Part shown: positions 1-7,282 of the stretch, one piece after another
Numbering within the stretch: the stretch's first letter is position 1
How the letters are laid out: the number at the start of each line of letters is the position of its first letter
Assembly (NCBI RefSeq): GCF_003074055.1
Contig: NZ_CP029043.1
Coordinates: 3,960,501 to 4,024,500 of the forward strand
DNA length: 64,000 nt
Source: Streptomyces nigra
GTDB lineage: Bacteria > Actinomycetota > Actinomycetes > Streptomycetales > Streptomycetaceae
Direction: 5' to 3'
Notes under the pieces: generated by a model
Database searches by the model: none
What the model saw: only the letters and a program-made list of their open reading frames with translations
What the model was told of the DNA's origin: nothing
Made by a program: the position numbers and the translations under genes

Positions 1-687
1 GGTGCCCTCGTGCATCCGGTCGAGCAGCACATAGCCGACGCCCTTGGTGAACTCGACGCGCCCGTTGGCGAGTTCCTCCAGGCTGCGGCCCGGCGACAGG
101 ACGACGTAGTCGCTGCCCTCGGCGACGGTGGCGACGAGCGCCACGGCCCCGGCGCGCTTGCCGGTGCCGGACGGGCCGACGAGGACGACGACACCGTCGC
201 GCTGCAGCGCGGTCACGGCCTCCTCGAAGCAGTCGGGTTCGACGTACGACGCGAGGACGGCGTCGGCCTCGCCGGCGTCGAGGCGGCCGACGGCACGGCG
301 CCGGGCGTGGGCGGAGTCGGCGGCGCCGATGCCGAAGTGCATCTCCGGCGCGTCCAGGGCGCCGAGGAAGTACTGGTTGACGTTGTTGTGGTGGACCTGG
401 TTCGCCGAGTCGGCCCGGGCGTTGTCGTCGGCGGCTTCCTCGGCCGTCGTCCGCTCGGGGGCGTCACCGGTGCCGTCGCTGTCGCTGTCAGGGGTCTCGT
501 CGGAGTCCTCGGGCGTCCGGGGCGGTTCGCCGGGTGCGGTTCCGGGGGTCGGTCCGGTGGACCCGGTCTCGGTCCCGGAAGTGGTGGGCCCGGTTCCGGG
601 CTGCGGAGCCTGTCGCTCCGACTCCGCCGGATCCGGGGCGTCCGGGGCGTCGTCCCGGCCGGTCTGTGCGCTTGCTTGCTCGTCCAT
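1..687 (-). CDS. P-loop NTPase (STAND-like), 3' part cut by window edge
   Basis: Reads leftwards from an ATG at 687 and runs off the window after 229 residues, so only the N-terminal part is visible. Residues 1-95 are a low-complexity Asp/Glu/Pro/Ser/Thr-rich leader. Residues 97-121 contain a short Asn/aromatic stretch ending in APEMHFGIG. A Walker A loop GPSGTGKR lies at 171-178. This points to an ATP-binding signalling NTPase rather than a transporter, but the class cannot be fixed without the C-terminus. The gene starts 28 nt after the stop of the cyclase gene on the same strand, so the two are probably cotranscribed. The short motif near 110-120 resembles the last residues of that cyclase (hydrophobic-x-A-x4-FGI in both), which may be a matching interaction motif. 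Function is inferred only. Confidence 0.7.
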   Translation of the reverse strand, partial: MDEQASAQTGRDDAPDAPDPAESERQAPQPGTGPTTSGTETGSTGPTPGTAPGEPPRTPEDSDETPDSDSDGTGDAPERTTAEEAADDNARADSANQVHHNNVNQYFLGALDAPEMHFGIGAADSAHARRRAVGRLDAGEADAVLASYVEPDCFEEAVTALQRDGVVVLVGPSGTGKRAGAVALVATVAEGSDYVVLSPGRSLEELANGRVEFTKGVGYVLLDRMHEGT

Positions 688-715
688 ACTCAGCCGTCAC
701 TCGGTTCCAGCGGAC

Positions 716-1477
716 TCAGTTGTGGATCCCGAAGACGGCACGTTGCGCGTGGATGGTTCCGGTGTTGACGGTAACCACCGTGGTGCTCGGTGCAGTTGGC
801 GCACTCGGGGGGCGCGCGCCGACGGCTTCACCACCCCCGTCGCCGGACGTACGTGCCCTCCCGGCGGCGTCGTCCCCGCCGCTGCCCAGGTCGAGCGCCT
901 GGAGGTCGGCTCCCGGCACCCAGATCCAGGCCCGCCCCGCGTACTCCTTCTCGGCGATCCGCACCTCGCCGAACTCCTGCGCACGGAAGGTCGTGTACGC
1001 CTCCCGCACCACGTCGTTGAAGACGGTCGCGGAGACCGCCACGGCCAGACAGGCGTCCGGCACCGCGGCCAGGGCCGACCGCAGCGGAGCGCTGTCCAGG
1101 ATGCGCCCGATCTCGACGGGCGCCCGGCCCACGAAGCCGGTCGGCGCCGGCGACGCCGTACCGAAGTGCACGGCGGCCCGCAGCCGCAGCCACGCCTCGG
1201 GCAGCCGCCCGTGGTTGAAGGCCCGCAGCCCGGCGTCGAGCCGCCGCATGAAGGGGTCGACGAGGGCCGGCTCGGAGGCCCCGTCCGGCAGGACGGCGAG
1301 CACCGAGTCACCGCCCTCCTGGGTGTCCCACCGCTCCCGCTCCAGGCCGGCGGCCTCGGCGGCCTCGGCGAGCAGTCGCTGGATCGCCTCCTGGAACTGG
1401 CGCTGCGTCAGTACGTCGACACCGCCGTATCCCTTGGCGTCGACCGCCAGCAGCAGTCTGCGACCGAACGTTTCCAT
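716..1477 (-). CDS. small nucleotidyl cyclase-like protein (candidate PycC)
   Basis: A 253-residue protein built almost entirely of one class III (adenylate/guanylate) cyclase homology domain. The two metal-binding acidic positions are present: Asp13 in LLLAVDAKGYGG and Asp57 in QEGGDSVLAVLP. A later segment, LRLRAAVHFGTASPA followed by GFVGRAPVEIGRILDS, corresponds to the family's G-x-H-x-G and G-x2-V/N-x3-R region. It would convert an NTP to a cyclic NMP in the cytosol; the base cannot be read from sequence. The last residues (NTGTIHAQRAVFGIHN) form a short Asn/hydrophobic tail resembling a stretch of the NTPase encoded 28 nt downstream. GGAG precedes the ATG at 9 nt. It is divergent from a PycTM-like gene, and a Crp regulator follows that gene. 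Pycsar-type assignment is inference from this context. Confidence 0.72.
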   Translation of the reverse strand: METFGRRLLLAVDAKGYGGVDVLTQRQFQEAIQRLLAEAAEAAGLERERWDTQEGGDSVLAVLPDGASEPALVDPFMRRLDAGLRAFNHGRLPEAWLRLRAAVHFGTASPAPTGFVGRAPVEIGRILDSAPLRSALAAVPDACLAVAVSATVFNDVVREAYTTFRAQEFGEVRIAEKEYAGRAWIWVPGADLQALDLGSGGDDAAGRARTSGDGGGEAVGARPPSAPTAPSTTVVTVNTGTIHAQRAVFGIHN

Positions 1478-1801
1478 GATCGAAATCTCCGCTCATTGCT
1501 TGGAGTCGCGCTCCGTGCCCGTGCGTCCAGGGCGCGCACCGGACACGCCGGCGTCCGCTTCCCCCACAGGCGGACGCCGGCACGCCAGTCGTACACGCCT
1601 CATGAGTGGGGAGACCCCGTCGAAGTACGGGATGCGGAAGGGGCGGAAACATACTGCGGGTGACAGAAGTTACGGGCTGGTACATGTCCGGCGAGGGTGA
1701 TATCCGGTCATACGAGATCCCGCATTAATGCGAGGTGCCGTGCCACGGCCCGGGTGCCTACTGATGTTCCGACCGCACCGTCCACCGCAGGAGGAACGCG
1801 C
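1478..1801. promoter_or_regulatory. divergent control region between cyclase and PycTM-like gene
   Basis: A 324-base gene-free gap separates the divergent cyclase and membrane-effector genes and should hold both promoters. It contains a perfect 12-bp palindrome, CGCATTAATGCG (1721-1732), which is unusually AT-rich in its centre for this genome. It also holds an imperfect dyad GTGAC-N4-GTTAC near 1662-1675. The palindrome is a candidate operator, possibly for the Crp-type regulator encoded nearby, but it does not match the classic TGTGA-N6-TCACA site. An AGGAGG ribosome site follows at 1789-1794. Confidence 0.4.
1721..1732. promoter_or_regulatory. 12-bp palindrome, candidate operator
   Basis: CGCATTAATGCG is a perfect dyad located about 70 bp upstream of the PycTM-like start codon, inside the divergent promoter region. 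Role as a binding site is inferred from symmetry and position only. Confidence 0.35.
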
Positions 1802-2320
1802 ATGCCGCCCATCGGCGCCGAACCGCAGAGCCGTCCCGAGCAGGCGATGTTCGACGCCCTGCAGGCCACACACCAGCACGCCGACATGAAGGCCGGGATC
1901 CTGGCCGCCGCCCAGGCGGCGATGGTCGGCACGGCGGGATCATGGAGCGGACAGGCCCTGCACACCGCGCAGAACGGCGGTCTACGGGGCGTAGTGGCCG
2001 GAAGTCTGCTGGTCCTGTTCGTCTGCGCGCTCCTGGGCGGCGCAGGATCACTGGCGGCCACGCTGCGCCCCCGGGTGCTGCGGCCCCACGGCGTCAACCG
2101 CTACAGCTTCGCGCATCTGGCGGCCGGTCCCGATCTTCTGCCGCCGGCCGGCGCCGAGGGCGAGGAGGAGCGGCTGCGCCAGGAGCTGTCCTGCACGATC
2201 CGGTTCCTCGCCGGAGTGGCCGTGCGCAAGTACCGGTGTCTGACGGTGGCGGTGGTGTGCACGGCGGTGATGGGCGTGAGCGCCGGGCTGCTGGTGACGG
2301 CCCGCCCGCTGCTGACCTGA
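1802..2320 (+). CDS. PycTM-like Pycsar effector (DUF5706-type membrane protein)
   Basis: A 172-residue membrane protein. An N-terminal segment HQHADMKAGILAAAQAAMVG (25-44) matches the AD-x-KA-x-IL pattern I associate with the PycTM effector family. Predicted membrane helices lie at about 61-84 and 146-166, with a charged cytosolic stretch between them at about 97-135. In known Pycsar systems a cyclase makes cCMP or cUMP on phage infection and this class of effector then damages the inner membrane. The ATG at 1802 has AGGAGG seven bases upstream (1789-1794); an open frame further upstream has no such signal. It is divergent from the cyclase gene, and its 3' end faces the Crp regulator with an 11-nt gap. 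The family assignment is from motif memory and should be checked by profile search. Confidence 0.68.
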   Translation: MPPIGAEPQSRPEQAMFDALQATHQHADMKAGILAAAQAAMVGTAGSWSGQALHTAQNGGLRGVVAGSLLVLFVCALLGGAGSLAATLRPRVLRPHGVNRYSFAHLAAGPDLLPPAGAEGEEERLRQELSCTIRFLAGVAVRKYRCLTVAVVCTAVMGVSAGLLVTARPLLT

Positions 2321-2331
2321 CCCGCCGCGTC

Positions 2332-3030
2332 TCACTCGTGGGTCAGGTCCGCCAGCTCCGTCAGCCGGGGCAGGTCACGGATGGTCGTGGTGCCGTAGCC
2401 GGTCTCCAGCAGCCCGTTCAGGCGAAGTTCTCTCAGGCCCTTGTGGATGGTGGTCTCGGCGGCGCCGGTGAGCGCGGCGAGCTCCGGCTGGGTCAGCCGG
2501 CAGCCGACGACGACTCCGCCGTCCACCGGGTGCCCGTAGGTGGTGGCCAGCTCCACCAGGAGGCGGGCCAGTCGGACCTTCGCCGGGTAGCCGCGGAAGT
2601 CCAGACGGCGTCGGTTCGCCCAGCGGAGCCGGTCGGCGATGATCCTGGTCAGCGCCACGGACACCTCGGGCCGCCGCATCAGCAGCTCGTGCAGCGGGCC
2701 GGGCTGCACCACCCGGGCCGTCATCGGGCCGCAGGCCGTCACGGTCGCCGAGCGTGGCGCCGAGCCGTCGACGGCCGCCATCTCGCCGACGGTGTCACCG
2801 CCGACGCGGACCGCGAGGAGCGAGGTCTCGCCGTTCTCCACCCGTGCCGTCACCTTGGCGAAGCCGGAGAGCAGCACCAGCACATGCCGGTCGGTCGCCC
2901 CCTCGCGCAGCAGCACCTCCCCGGCCTCGAACCGTTTCCGCACGCCCAGCCCGAGCACTTCCTGCCGCGCCTGCGGCGACAGCACCCCCAGCAGACTGCG
3001 CGCGGGCCATTCCACGGAGCCGTACGGCAT
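2332..3030 (-). CDS. Crp/Fnr-family transcriptional regulator with cyclic-nucleotide cassette
   Basis: A 232-residue regulator. Residues 12-120 form a cyclic nucleotide-binding beta barrel; the phosphate-binding cassette reads GEMAAVDGSAPRSATVTA (82-99), with Glu83, Arg93 and Ser94 matching the ribose- and phosphate-contacting residues of E. coli CRP. A long dimerisation helix follows at about 115-145. A Crp-type winged helix lies at 178-212, with recognition helix near AAETTIHKGLRELR. There is no cysteine set for an Fnr iron-sulfur cluster, so a cNMP ligand is more likely. The start at 3030 is chosen because AGGGGGA lies seven bases upstream; the frame continues further upstream without such a signal. 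It is convergent with the PycTM-like gene and close to a nucleotidyl cyclase, which suggests it senses the same nucleotide. Confidence 0.85.
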   Translation of the reverse strand: MPYGSVEWPARSLLGVLSPQARQEVLGLGVRKRFEAGEVLLREGATDRHVLVLLSGFAKVTARVENGETSLLAVRVGGDTVGEMAAVDGSAPRSATVTACGPMTARVVQPGPLHELLMRRPEVSVALTRIIADRLRWANRRRLDFRGYPAKVRLARLLVELATTYGHPVDGGVVVGCRLTQPELAALTGAAETTIHKGLRELRLNGLLETGYGTTTIRDLPRLTELADLTHE

Positions 3031-3117
3031 GAGCGGTCCCCCTGACGGTCGCCGAACCCCCGGGAATCCTGCCCCCTGGCACTCCTCCACCGCGCCCGAT
3101 CGCCGCAATCGCCGCTT

Positions 3118-3852
3118 TCACGAGGTGCCGGTGCCCCCGGTCCCGCCCGGCGCCGGCCCCTCCCCGTCCAGCGCCGCCCCGATCTCCCGCAACCGCCCTT
3201 CCGGCAGTGCGAAGGGGTTGCCCGGGTTGCGGTAGGAGTGCCCGCCGTCGTTGATCCAGACACCGTCCCTGTGGCGCCAGTGGGCGGGCCCCCACTGCCC
3301 CTGGTGCTCCAGCAGCATGCGCGCCACTTCGGCGGGCTCCTCGATCGTGGTCAGCGCGTCGAGCGCGGCCGCGAGCCGGGGAGCGGCGTCGTCCGGGAGG
3401 TCCGCGTCGCCGAGGGTGGGAAAGAGAAGCAGCAGCCGGGCATCGGCATCGGTGACGCCCGTCGACACCGACTGACCGGCTGCGCCCGCGAGTTCGTGCC
3501 AGGCCGTCCCCGGCCCCATGAAGTGACCGTCGTCCACGGCGAGCGTCTCGGCGCTCGGCCAGGACGGATGATGCACCAGATAGTCCACGCCCCACTCCCC
3601 GTCGAGGTTGCGGTAGACGACGTACAGGATGTGGCCCGAGCGCAACGGCACGCTGAACACGGGCCACTCGTGGTCGGAGGACAGGGTGCGGTACAGCTCC
3701 ATCGCCGCGTCCCGGTCGGCACCGAACGCGGCCTCCTCGGCGGCCTCGCCCCGCAGGCAACTGCCGAGGTGCACCGGCCAGAAGAGGGGATCGTCCAGGT
3801 AGGCGTGCCCGTCGGCCAGGGGGCCGTACTCGTATCCCGGTATCAGCGGCAT
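3118..3852 (-). CDS. conserved hypothetical protein
   Basis: A 244-residue soluble, acidic protein that I do not recognise. The sequence has no signal peptide and no membrane helix. Notable features are many Trp and His residues (for example HLGSCLRGE near 28-36, DYLVHHPSWP near 90-99, and QGQWGPAHWRHRDGVWIND near 185-203), and a Gly/Pro/Thr-rich tail. It lies upstream of the Crp-type gene in the same direction with an 87-nt gap, so read-through is possible, but no functional link is evident. The reading frame is well supported by length and codon bias. It could be a streptomycete-specific protein of unknown role. Confidence 0.7.
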   Translation of the reverse strand: MPLIPGYEYGPLADGHAYLDDPLFWPVHLGSCLRGEAAEEAAFGADRDAAMELYRTLSSDHEWPVFSVPLRSGHILYVVYRNLDGEWGVDYLVHHPSWPSAETLAVDDGHFMGPGTAWHELAGAAGQSVSTGVTDADARLLLLFPTLGDADLPDDAAPRLAAALDALTTIEEPAEVARMLLEHQGQWGPAHWRHRDGVWINDGGHSYRNPGNPFALPEGRLREIGAALDGEGPAPGGTGGTGTS

Positions 3853-4123
3853 ACGGGGATCATGGCAGTCGGCTCGGACATCGGACCCCGGCCGGCCGCA
3901 CCGCCCATCCCGCTACCCGCACTCCGCCGGACGCCTGGTGCACTTCAGCGCCTTCCGCGCGCATCCGCCGCCCCACTGCCCGCGTCGCTCGCCACGTCCG
4001 CCTTCAGCCCGGTCACCGTGGCGGAGCCGGCGTGTCGCCAAGCATGATCGACTCGGCCGTCAGCCCATCGGCCCACGCAACTCGGTCGGGCGGAGCGGGT
4101 GTCGAGCGTTTGTGCGGCCCGGC

Positions 4124-5746
4124 TCAGGCCCCCCGCTCCCCCTCCTCCAGCCGAGGGAACAGCGCCGCCCCCTTCACCACCCTCGTCCCGGCCGGCAGCC
4201 TGCCCCAGTCCCCGGCCGCCTGGATTCTCTGGTCCGCGAGCGGGCCGAGGGCGGGTTCCGCGCCCAGGGAGGTCCACAGCCGCCGCGACGTCTCCGGCAT
4301 CACCGGGTGCAGCAGGACCGCGAGGGCGCGGAGCGACTCCGCGGCGGTGCAGAGGATCGTCGCGAGCCGGGCCCGGGCCGCCTCGCTGTCGTCCTTGGCC
4401 ACCTTCCACGGCTCCTGCTCGGTGAGGTAGCCGTTGACCTGCCGGACGAAGTCGAAGATCGCGGCGATGCCGCCCTGGAAGTCCAGGTCCTCGCCGATCC
4501 TGCGGTCGGCCTCCGCGACCGTCCTGGTCAGGCCGGTGCGGATCGCCTGCTCGGCGTCGCCCTCGGCGGTGGAGGCGGGCAGCTCGCCGTCGAGGTAGCG
4601 GCCGATCATGGCCGTCACGCGGGAGGCCAGGTTGCCGTAGTCGTTGGCCAGCTCGCTGGTGTAGCGGGCGGAGAAGTCCTCCCAGGAGAACGCGCCGTCC
4701 TGGCCGAAGGCGATCGCGCGCAGGAAGTACCAGCGGTACGCGTCCACGCCGAAGTGCGAGGTCAGGTCCTGCGGCCTGATGCCGGTGAGGTTGGACTTGC
4801 TCATCTTCTCGCCGCCCACCAGCAGCCAGCCGTTGGCGACGATCCGGCCGGGCAGCGGCAGGCCGTTGGCCATCAGCATCGCGGGCCAGATGACCGCGTG
4901 GAAGCGCAGGATGTCCTTGCCGACCAGATGGACGTCCGCCGGGAACGTCGTCGCGAACTTGGCCGGGTTCTCGTTGTAGCCGGCCGCCGTCGCGTAGTTC
5001 AGCAGCGCGTCCACCCAGACGTAGATGACGTGCCGGTCGTCCCACGGCACCGGGACGCCCCAGGAGAACGTCGAGCGGGAGATCGAGAGGTCCTGGAGGC
5101 CCTGCCGGACGAAATTCACGACCTCGTTGCGCGCGGACTCGGGCTGGATGAACTCCGGGTGGGCCCCGTAGTGGGCGAGCAGCCGCTCGGGGTAGTCGCT
5201 CAGCCTGAAGAAGTAGTTCTCCTCCTGGAGGAGCTCCACCGGCTTGCGGTGGATCGGGCACAGCTTCTGGCCCGCGTACTCGCCCTCCCCGTCGAGGAGT
5301 TCGGCGGGGATCTTGAACTCCTCGCAGTGGACGCAGTACGGGCCCTCGTAGTCCGCCTTGTAGATCTCGCCGTTGTCGTACAGGTCCTGGACGAACTCCT
5401 GGACGCGGTCGGTGTGCCGGCGCTGCGTGGTGCGGATGAAGTCGTCGTGCGCGATCTCCAGGTGCCGCCACAGGGGCTGCCACGCCTCCTCGACGAGCCG
5501 GTCGCACCACTCCTGCGGGGAGACGCCGTGCGCGGTCGCGGTGCGCAGGATCTTCTGGCCGTGCTCGTCCGTGCCGGTGAGGAACCAGACCTTCTCACCG
5601 CGCTGCCGGTGCCAGCGCGCGAGGACGTCGGCGGCGAGCGTCGTATAGGCGTGGCCCAGGTGCGGGGCGTCGTTGACGTAGTAGATGGGGGTCGTGACGT
5701 AGTACGCCTTCTCCCCACCGGACTCGGGTCCCTCGGGCGGCTCCAT
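4124..5746 (-). CDS. metG: methionyl-tRNA synthetase
   Basis: Class I aminoacyl-tRNA synthetase charging tRNA-Met. The HIGH-like motif HLGH sits about 29 residues from the chosen start, and the KMSKS loop is intact in GGEKMSKSNLTG. A single zinc knuckle of the C-x2-C ... C-x2-H type is visible (YCVHC ... LCPIH). The protein is about 540 residues and ends after the anticodon-binding helical domain, without the extra C-terminal dimerisation domain of E. coli MetG. Start: ATG 5746 is preferred because TAGGCT, a good -10 hexamer, lies eight bases upstream (5755-5760), suggesting a leaderless transcript. A TTG at 5755 with AAGGGGA upstream is the alternative. Convincing house-keeping gene. Confidence 0.96.
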   Translation of the reverse strand: MEPPEGPESGGEKAYYVTTPIYYVNDAPHLGHAYTTLAADVLARWHRQRGEKVWFLTGTDEHGQKILRTATAHGVSPQEWCDRLVEEAWQPLWRHLEIAHDDFIRTTQRRHTDRVQEFVQDLYDNGEIYKADYEGPYCVHCEEFKIPAELLDGEGEYAGQKLCPIHRKPVELLQEENYFFRLSDYPERLLAHYGAHPEFIQPESARNEVVNFVRQGLQDLSISRSTFSWGVPVPWDDRHVIYVWVDALLNYATAAGYNENPAKFATTFPADVHLVGKDILRFHAVIWPAMLMANGLPLPGRIVANGWLLVGGEKMSKSNLTGIRPQDLTSHFGVDAYRWYFLRAIAFGQDGAFSWEDFSARYTSELANDYGNLASRVTAMIGRYLDGELPASTAEGDAEQAIRTGLTRTVAEADRRIGEDLDFQGGIAAIFDFVRQVNGYLTEQEPWKVAKDDSEAARARLATILCTAAESLRALAVLLHPVMPETSRRLWTSLGAEPALGPLADQRIQAAGDWGRLPAGTRVVKGAALFPRLEEGERGA

Positions 5747-5896
5747 GCCGGACAAGCCTAGTCGTCCCCTTGCTCCCTGCTTGGGGGGAAAGGCCCTCGG
5801 CGTGCCCTGTAGTCGGTGAAAAGCTCAACAACCCGCCACACCGGGCCCGTTACCCTGCCGTCCGGACACCCGCCCGGCCCACCGACGGAGAGCCCT

Positions 5897-6319
5897 GTGA
5901 GACGTACGCCCCGCACCGCCGCCCTGCTCGTGCTCGGTGTCGCCCTGCTCGCCGGCGGAACCGCCTGTACGGCCGAGGACGACGCGCGGCCCGCGGGGGA
6001 GCGGATGCCCGCCGATCCGGACCAGGCGAAGTCCAGGAAGACCGCCGAGGAGCTGCGCGACTGGGTCCGGCGGCACGGGAATGCCCGGCAGAAGGAGGCC
6101 GTCGGGCGCGTTCGGCGGATCATCCGTGCGGGGGACGGGGAGAGCGGCGACGCCCATGTCTCCACCGACATCAACGGCGGCCCGACCCCGGTACGGGACC
6201 CCCTCGCGACCGCCGGCGCGGTCGCCGAGGCGTTCGCCGCGTGGAAGGGTGCGGAGCAGGGGCGTGCGGCGGTGTACGACGTGTTCGGAAACCCCATGAT
6301 CACCGCCCGTGCGTTCTGA
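5897..6319 (+). CDS. small putative lipoprotein
   Basis: A 140-residue protein with a classic lipoprotein signal: a basic start (RRTPRT), a hydrophobic core LLVLGVALLAGG and a lipobox GTAC, so the mature protein would start at Cys and be anchored outside the membrane. The mature part is charged and helical, with QAKSRKTAEELRDWVRRHG and a region resembling a short regulatory segment (DAHVSTDINGG). I do not recognise the family. GTG 5897 is chosen because GGAG lies seven bases upstream and because it places the signal peptide at the N-terminus; the frame is open further upstream but without a signal. It is divergent from metG. Confidence 0.72.
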   Translation: MRRTPRTAALLVLGVALLAGGTACTAEDDARPAGERMPADPDQAKSRKTAEELRDWVRRHGNARQKEAVGRVRRIIRAGDGESGDAHVSTDINGGPTPVRDPLATAGAVAEAFAAWKGAEQGRAAVYDVFGNPMITARAF

Positions 6320-6436
6320 TCCGGCCGACGATATGGATTTGTGAAACCGCAGGTCAGGGACGTACGTGACACCATCTGTGGCTTTCTTGTGCCCGGGGCC
6401 ACAGCGGGCCGGGTGCCCGAAGGCGCATACTGAGCC

Positions 6437-6658
6437 ATGACAAAGCCTCCGGCGCCGAAGCGTCATCTGCCCACCAGCCCCTTCAAGGCCCCGGTCGTGC
6501 CGGCTCCAAAACACTTCGCCATGGGCGATCAGGTCACCCATGATGTGTACGGCCTCGGCCGTGTGGTCGGCATCGAGGACGGGGTCGCGGCTCTTGTGGA
6601 TTTCGGCTCCGCTCAGATGCGGATCGTGAGCCCGTACGCCAAGATGACCAAGCTCTAG
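6437..6658 (+). CDS. small conserved protein with CarD/Tudor-like beta domain
   Basis: A 73-residue basic protein. After a Pro/Lys-rich leader (1-28) the sequence MGDQVTHDVYGLGRVVGIED and the following VAALVDFGS fit the G-D-x-V-x-H-x3-G-x-G-x-V pattern of small SH3/Tudor-like barrels found at the start of CarD-type and at the end of UvrD/PcrA-type proteins. That suggests binding to RNA polymerase or nucleic acid, but the similarity is only at pattern level. Its codon usage fits the genome. It is separated from the lipoprotein gene by 117 nt and has its own upstream region. Confidence 0.7.
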   Translation: MTKPPAPKRHLPTSPFKAPVVPAPKHFAMGDQVTHDVYGLGRVVGIEDGVAALVDFGSAQMRIVSPYAKMTKL

Positions 6659-7282
6659 TAGCCGCCGGTGCCCGGTCACGGCACCCCAGGTCCCGTCGTG
6701 GGACCTGCACGAAAGGCAGAACTCCCATCGAATCGACCACTTCGCTGTTCTCCGCCCTCGAAGGGCAGCCCCGCGCGGCCGGCGCGGCCTCTCCGCCTCC
6801 CACCACGACGCCCTTCCAGGCCCCCGACTTCGGGGACGACGAGGGCGTCTGGACCGAGGAGGACGAGGACGACCGGGAGGACGAGCTGATCGCCGTCCAG
6901 AGCGCCCAGAGCGCCCAGAGCGTCCAGGGCAACCGCGGCGGCCAGAACAACCGCGGTGCCCAGAACAACCGGGGCGCCCAGCAGAACCGGGGCGCGCGAC
7001 GCCGGCGCGCCGCCTGACGCACCCCACGCGCCCCGCCTGACGCACCCCACGCGCCCCGCCTGACGCACCCCACGCGCCCCGCCTGAGCCCCGCTTCCCAC
7101 GGCCGCCCGAGAGCGGCCGGCACGACGGCGCCGGGCCCTGCGCCCCGCCGAGTTGTCCCCGAACTCCCCCGGGATCGTCCGTGATCGGTAACGGACGGAT
7201 CCCCGAGCCGCCGTCCCTCGTCATGCCAGGTGGTCGTCAGTGACCGGGCATCGGCGAGGAACTGCGGGAGAGTGGGGCGGAC
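6659..7282. other. gap holding a Q/N-rich open frame without normal start and a tandem repeat
   Basis: A 624-base stretch without a confident gene. An open frame on the plus strand, about 6721 to a TGA at 7015-7017, shows coding-like GC bias and encodes an acidic block (EEDEDDREDE) followed by short repeats of the type QSAQSAQSV and NRGGQNNRGAQNNRGAQ, ending RRRRAA. No ATG, GTG or TTG fits it; the only position with a GAAAGG-like site upstream is an ATC near 6727. Its stop abuts a 23-bp tandem repeat. It may be a real small gene with a non-standard start or a decaying one. Confidence 0.4.
7018..7086. repeat. three perfect 23-bp tandem copies
   Basis: Three identical consecutive 23-bp units (7018-7040, 7041-7063, 7064-7086), each ending in CCCCGCCTGA. 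A partial copy upstream includes the stop codon of the Q/N-rich frame, so the repeat appears to have grown from the 3' end of that frame. The 23-bp period is not a multiple of three. Confidence 0.9.

Noticed and set aside
10..768. Plus-strand 252-residue frame at the left edge
   Set aside because: Antisense of the NTPase gene, which has a Walker A motif and proper start.
1696..1712. CRP-type site GGTGA-N7-TCATA in the divergent cyclase/PycTM region
   Set aside because: Spacing is seven instead of six and both halves deviate, so the palindrome at 1721 is the better candidate.
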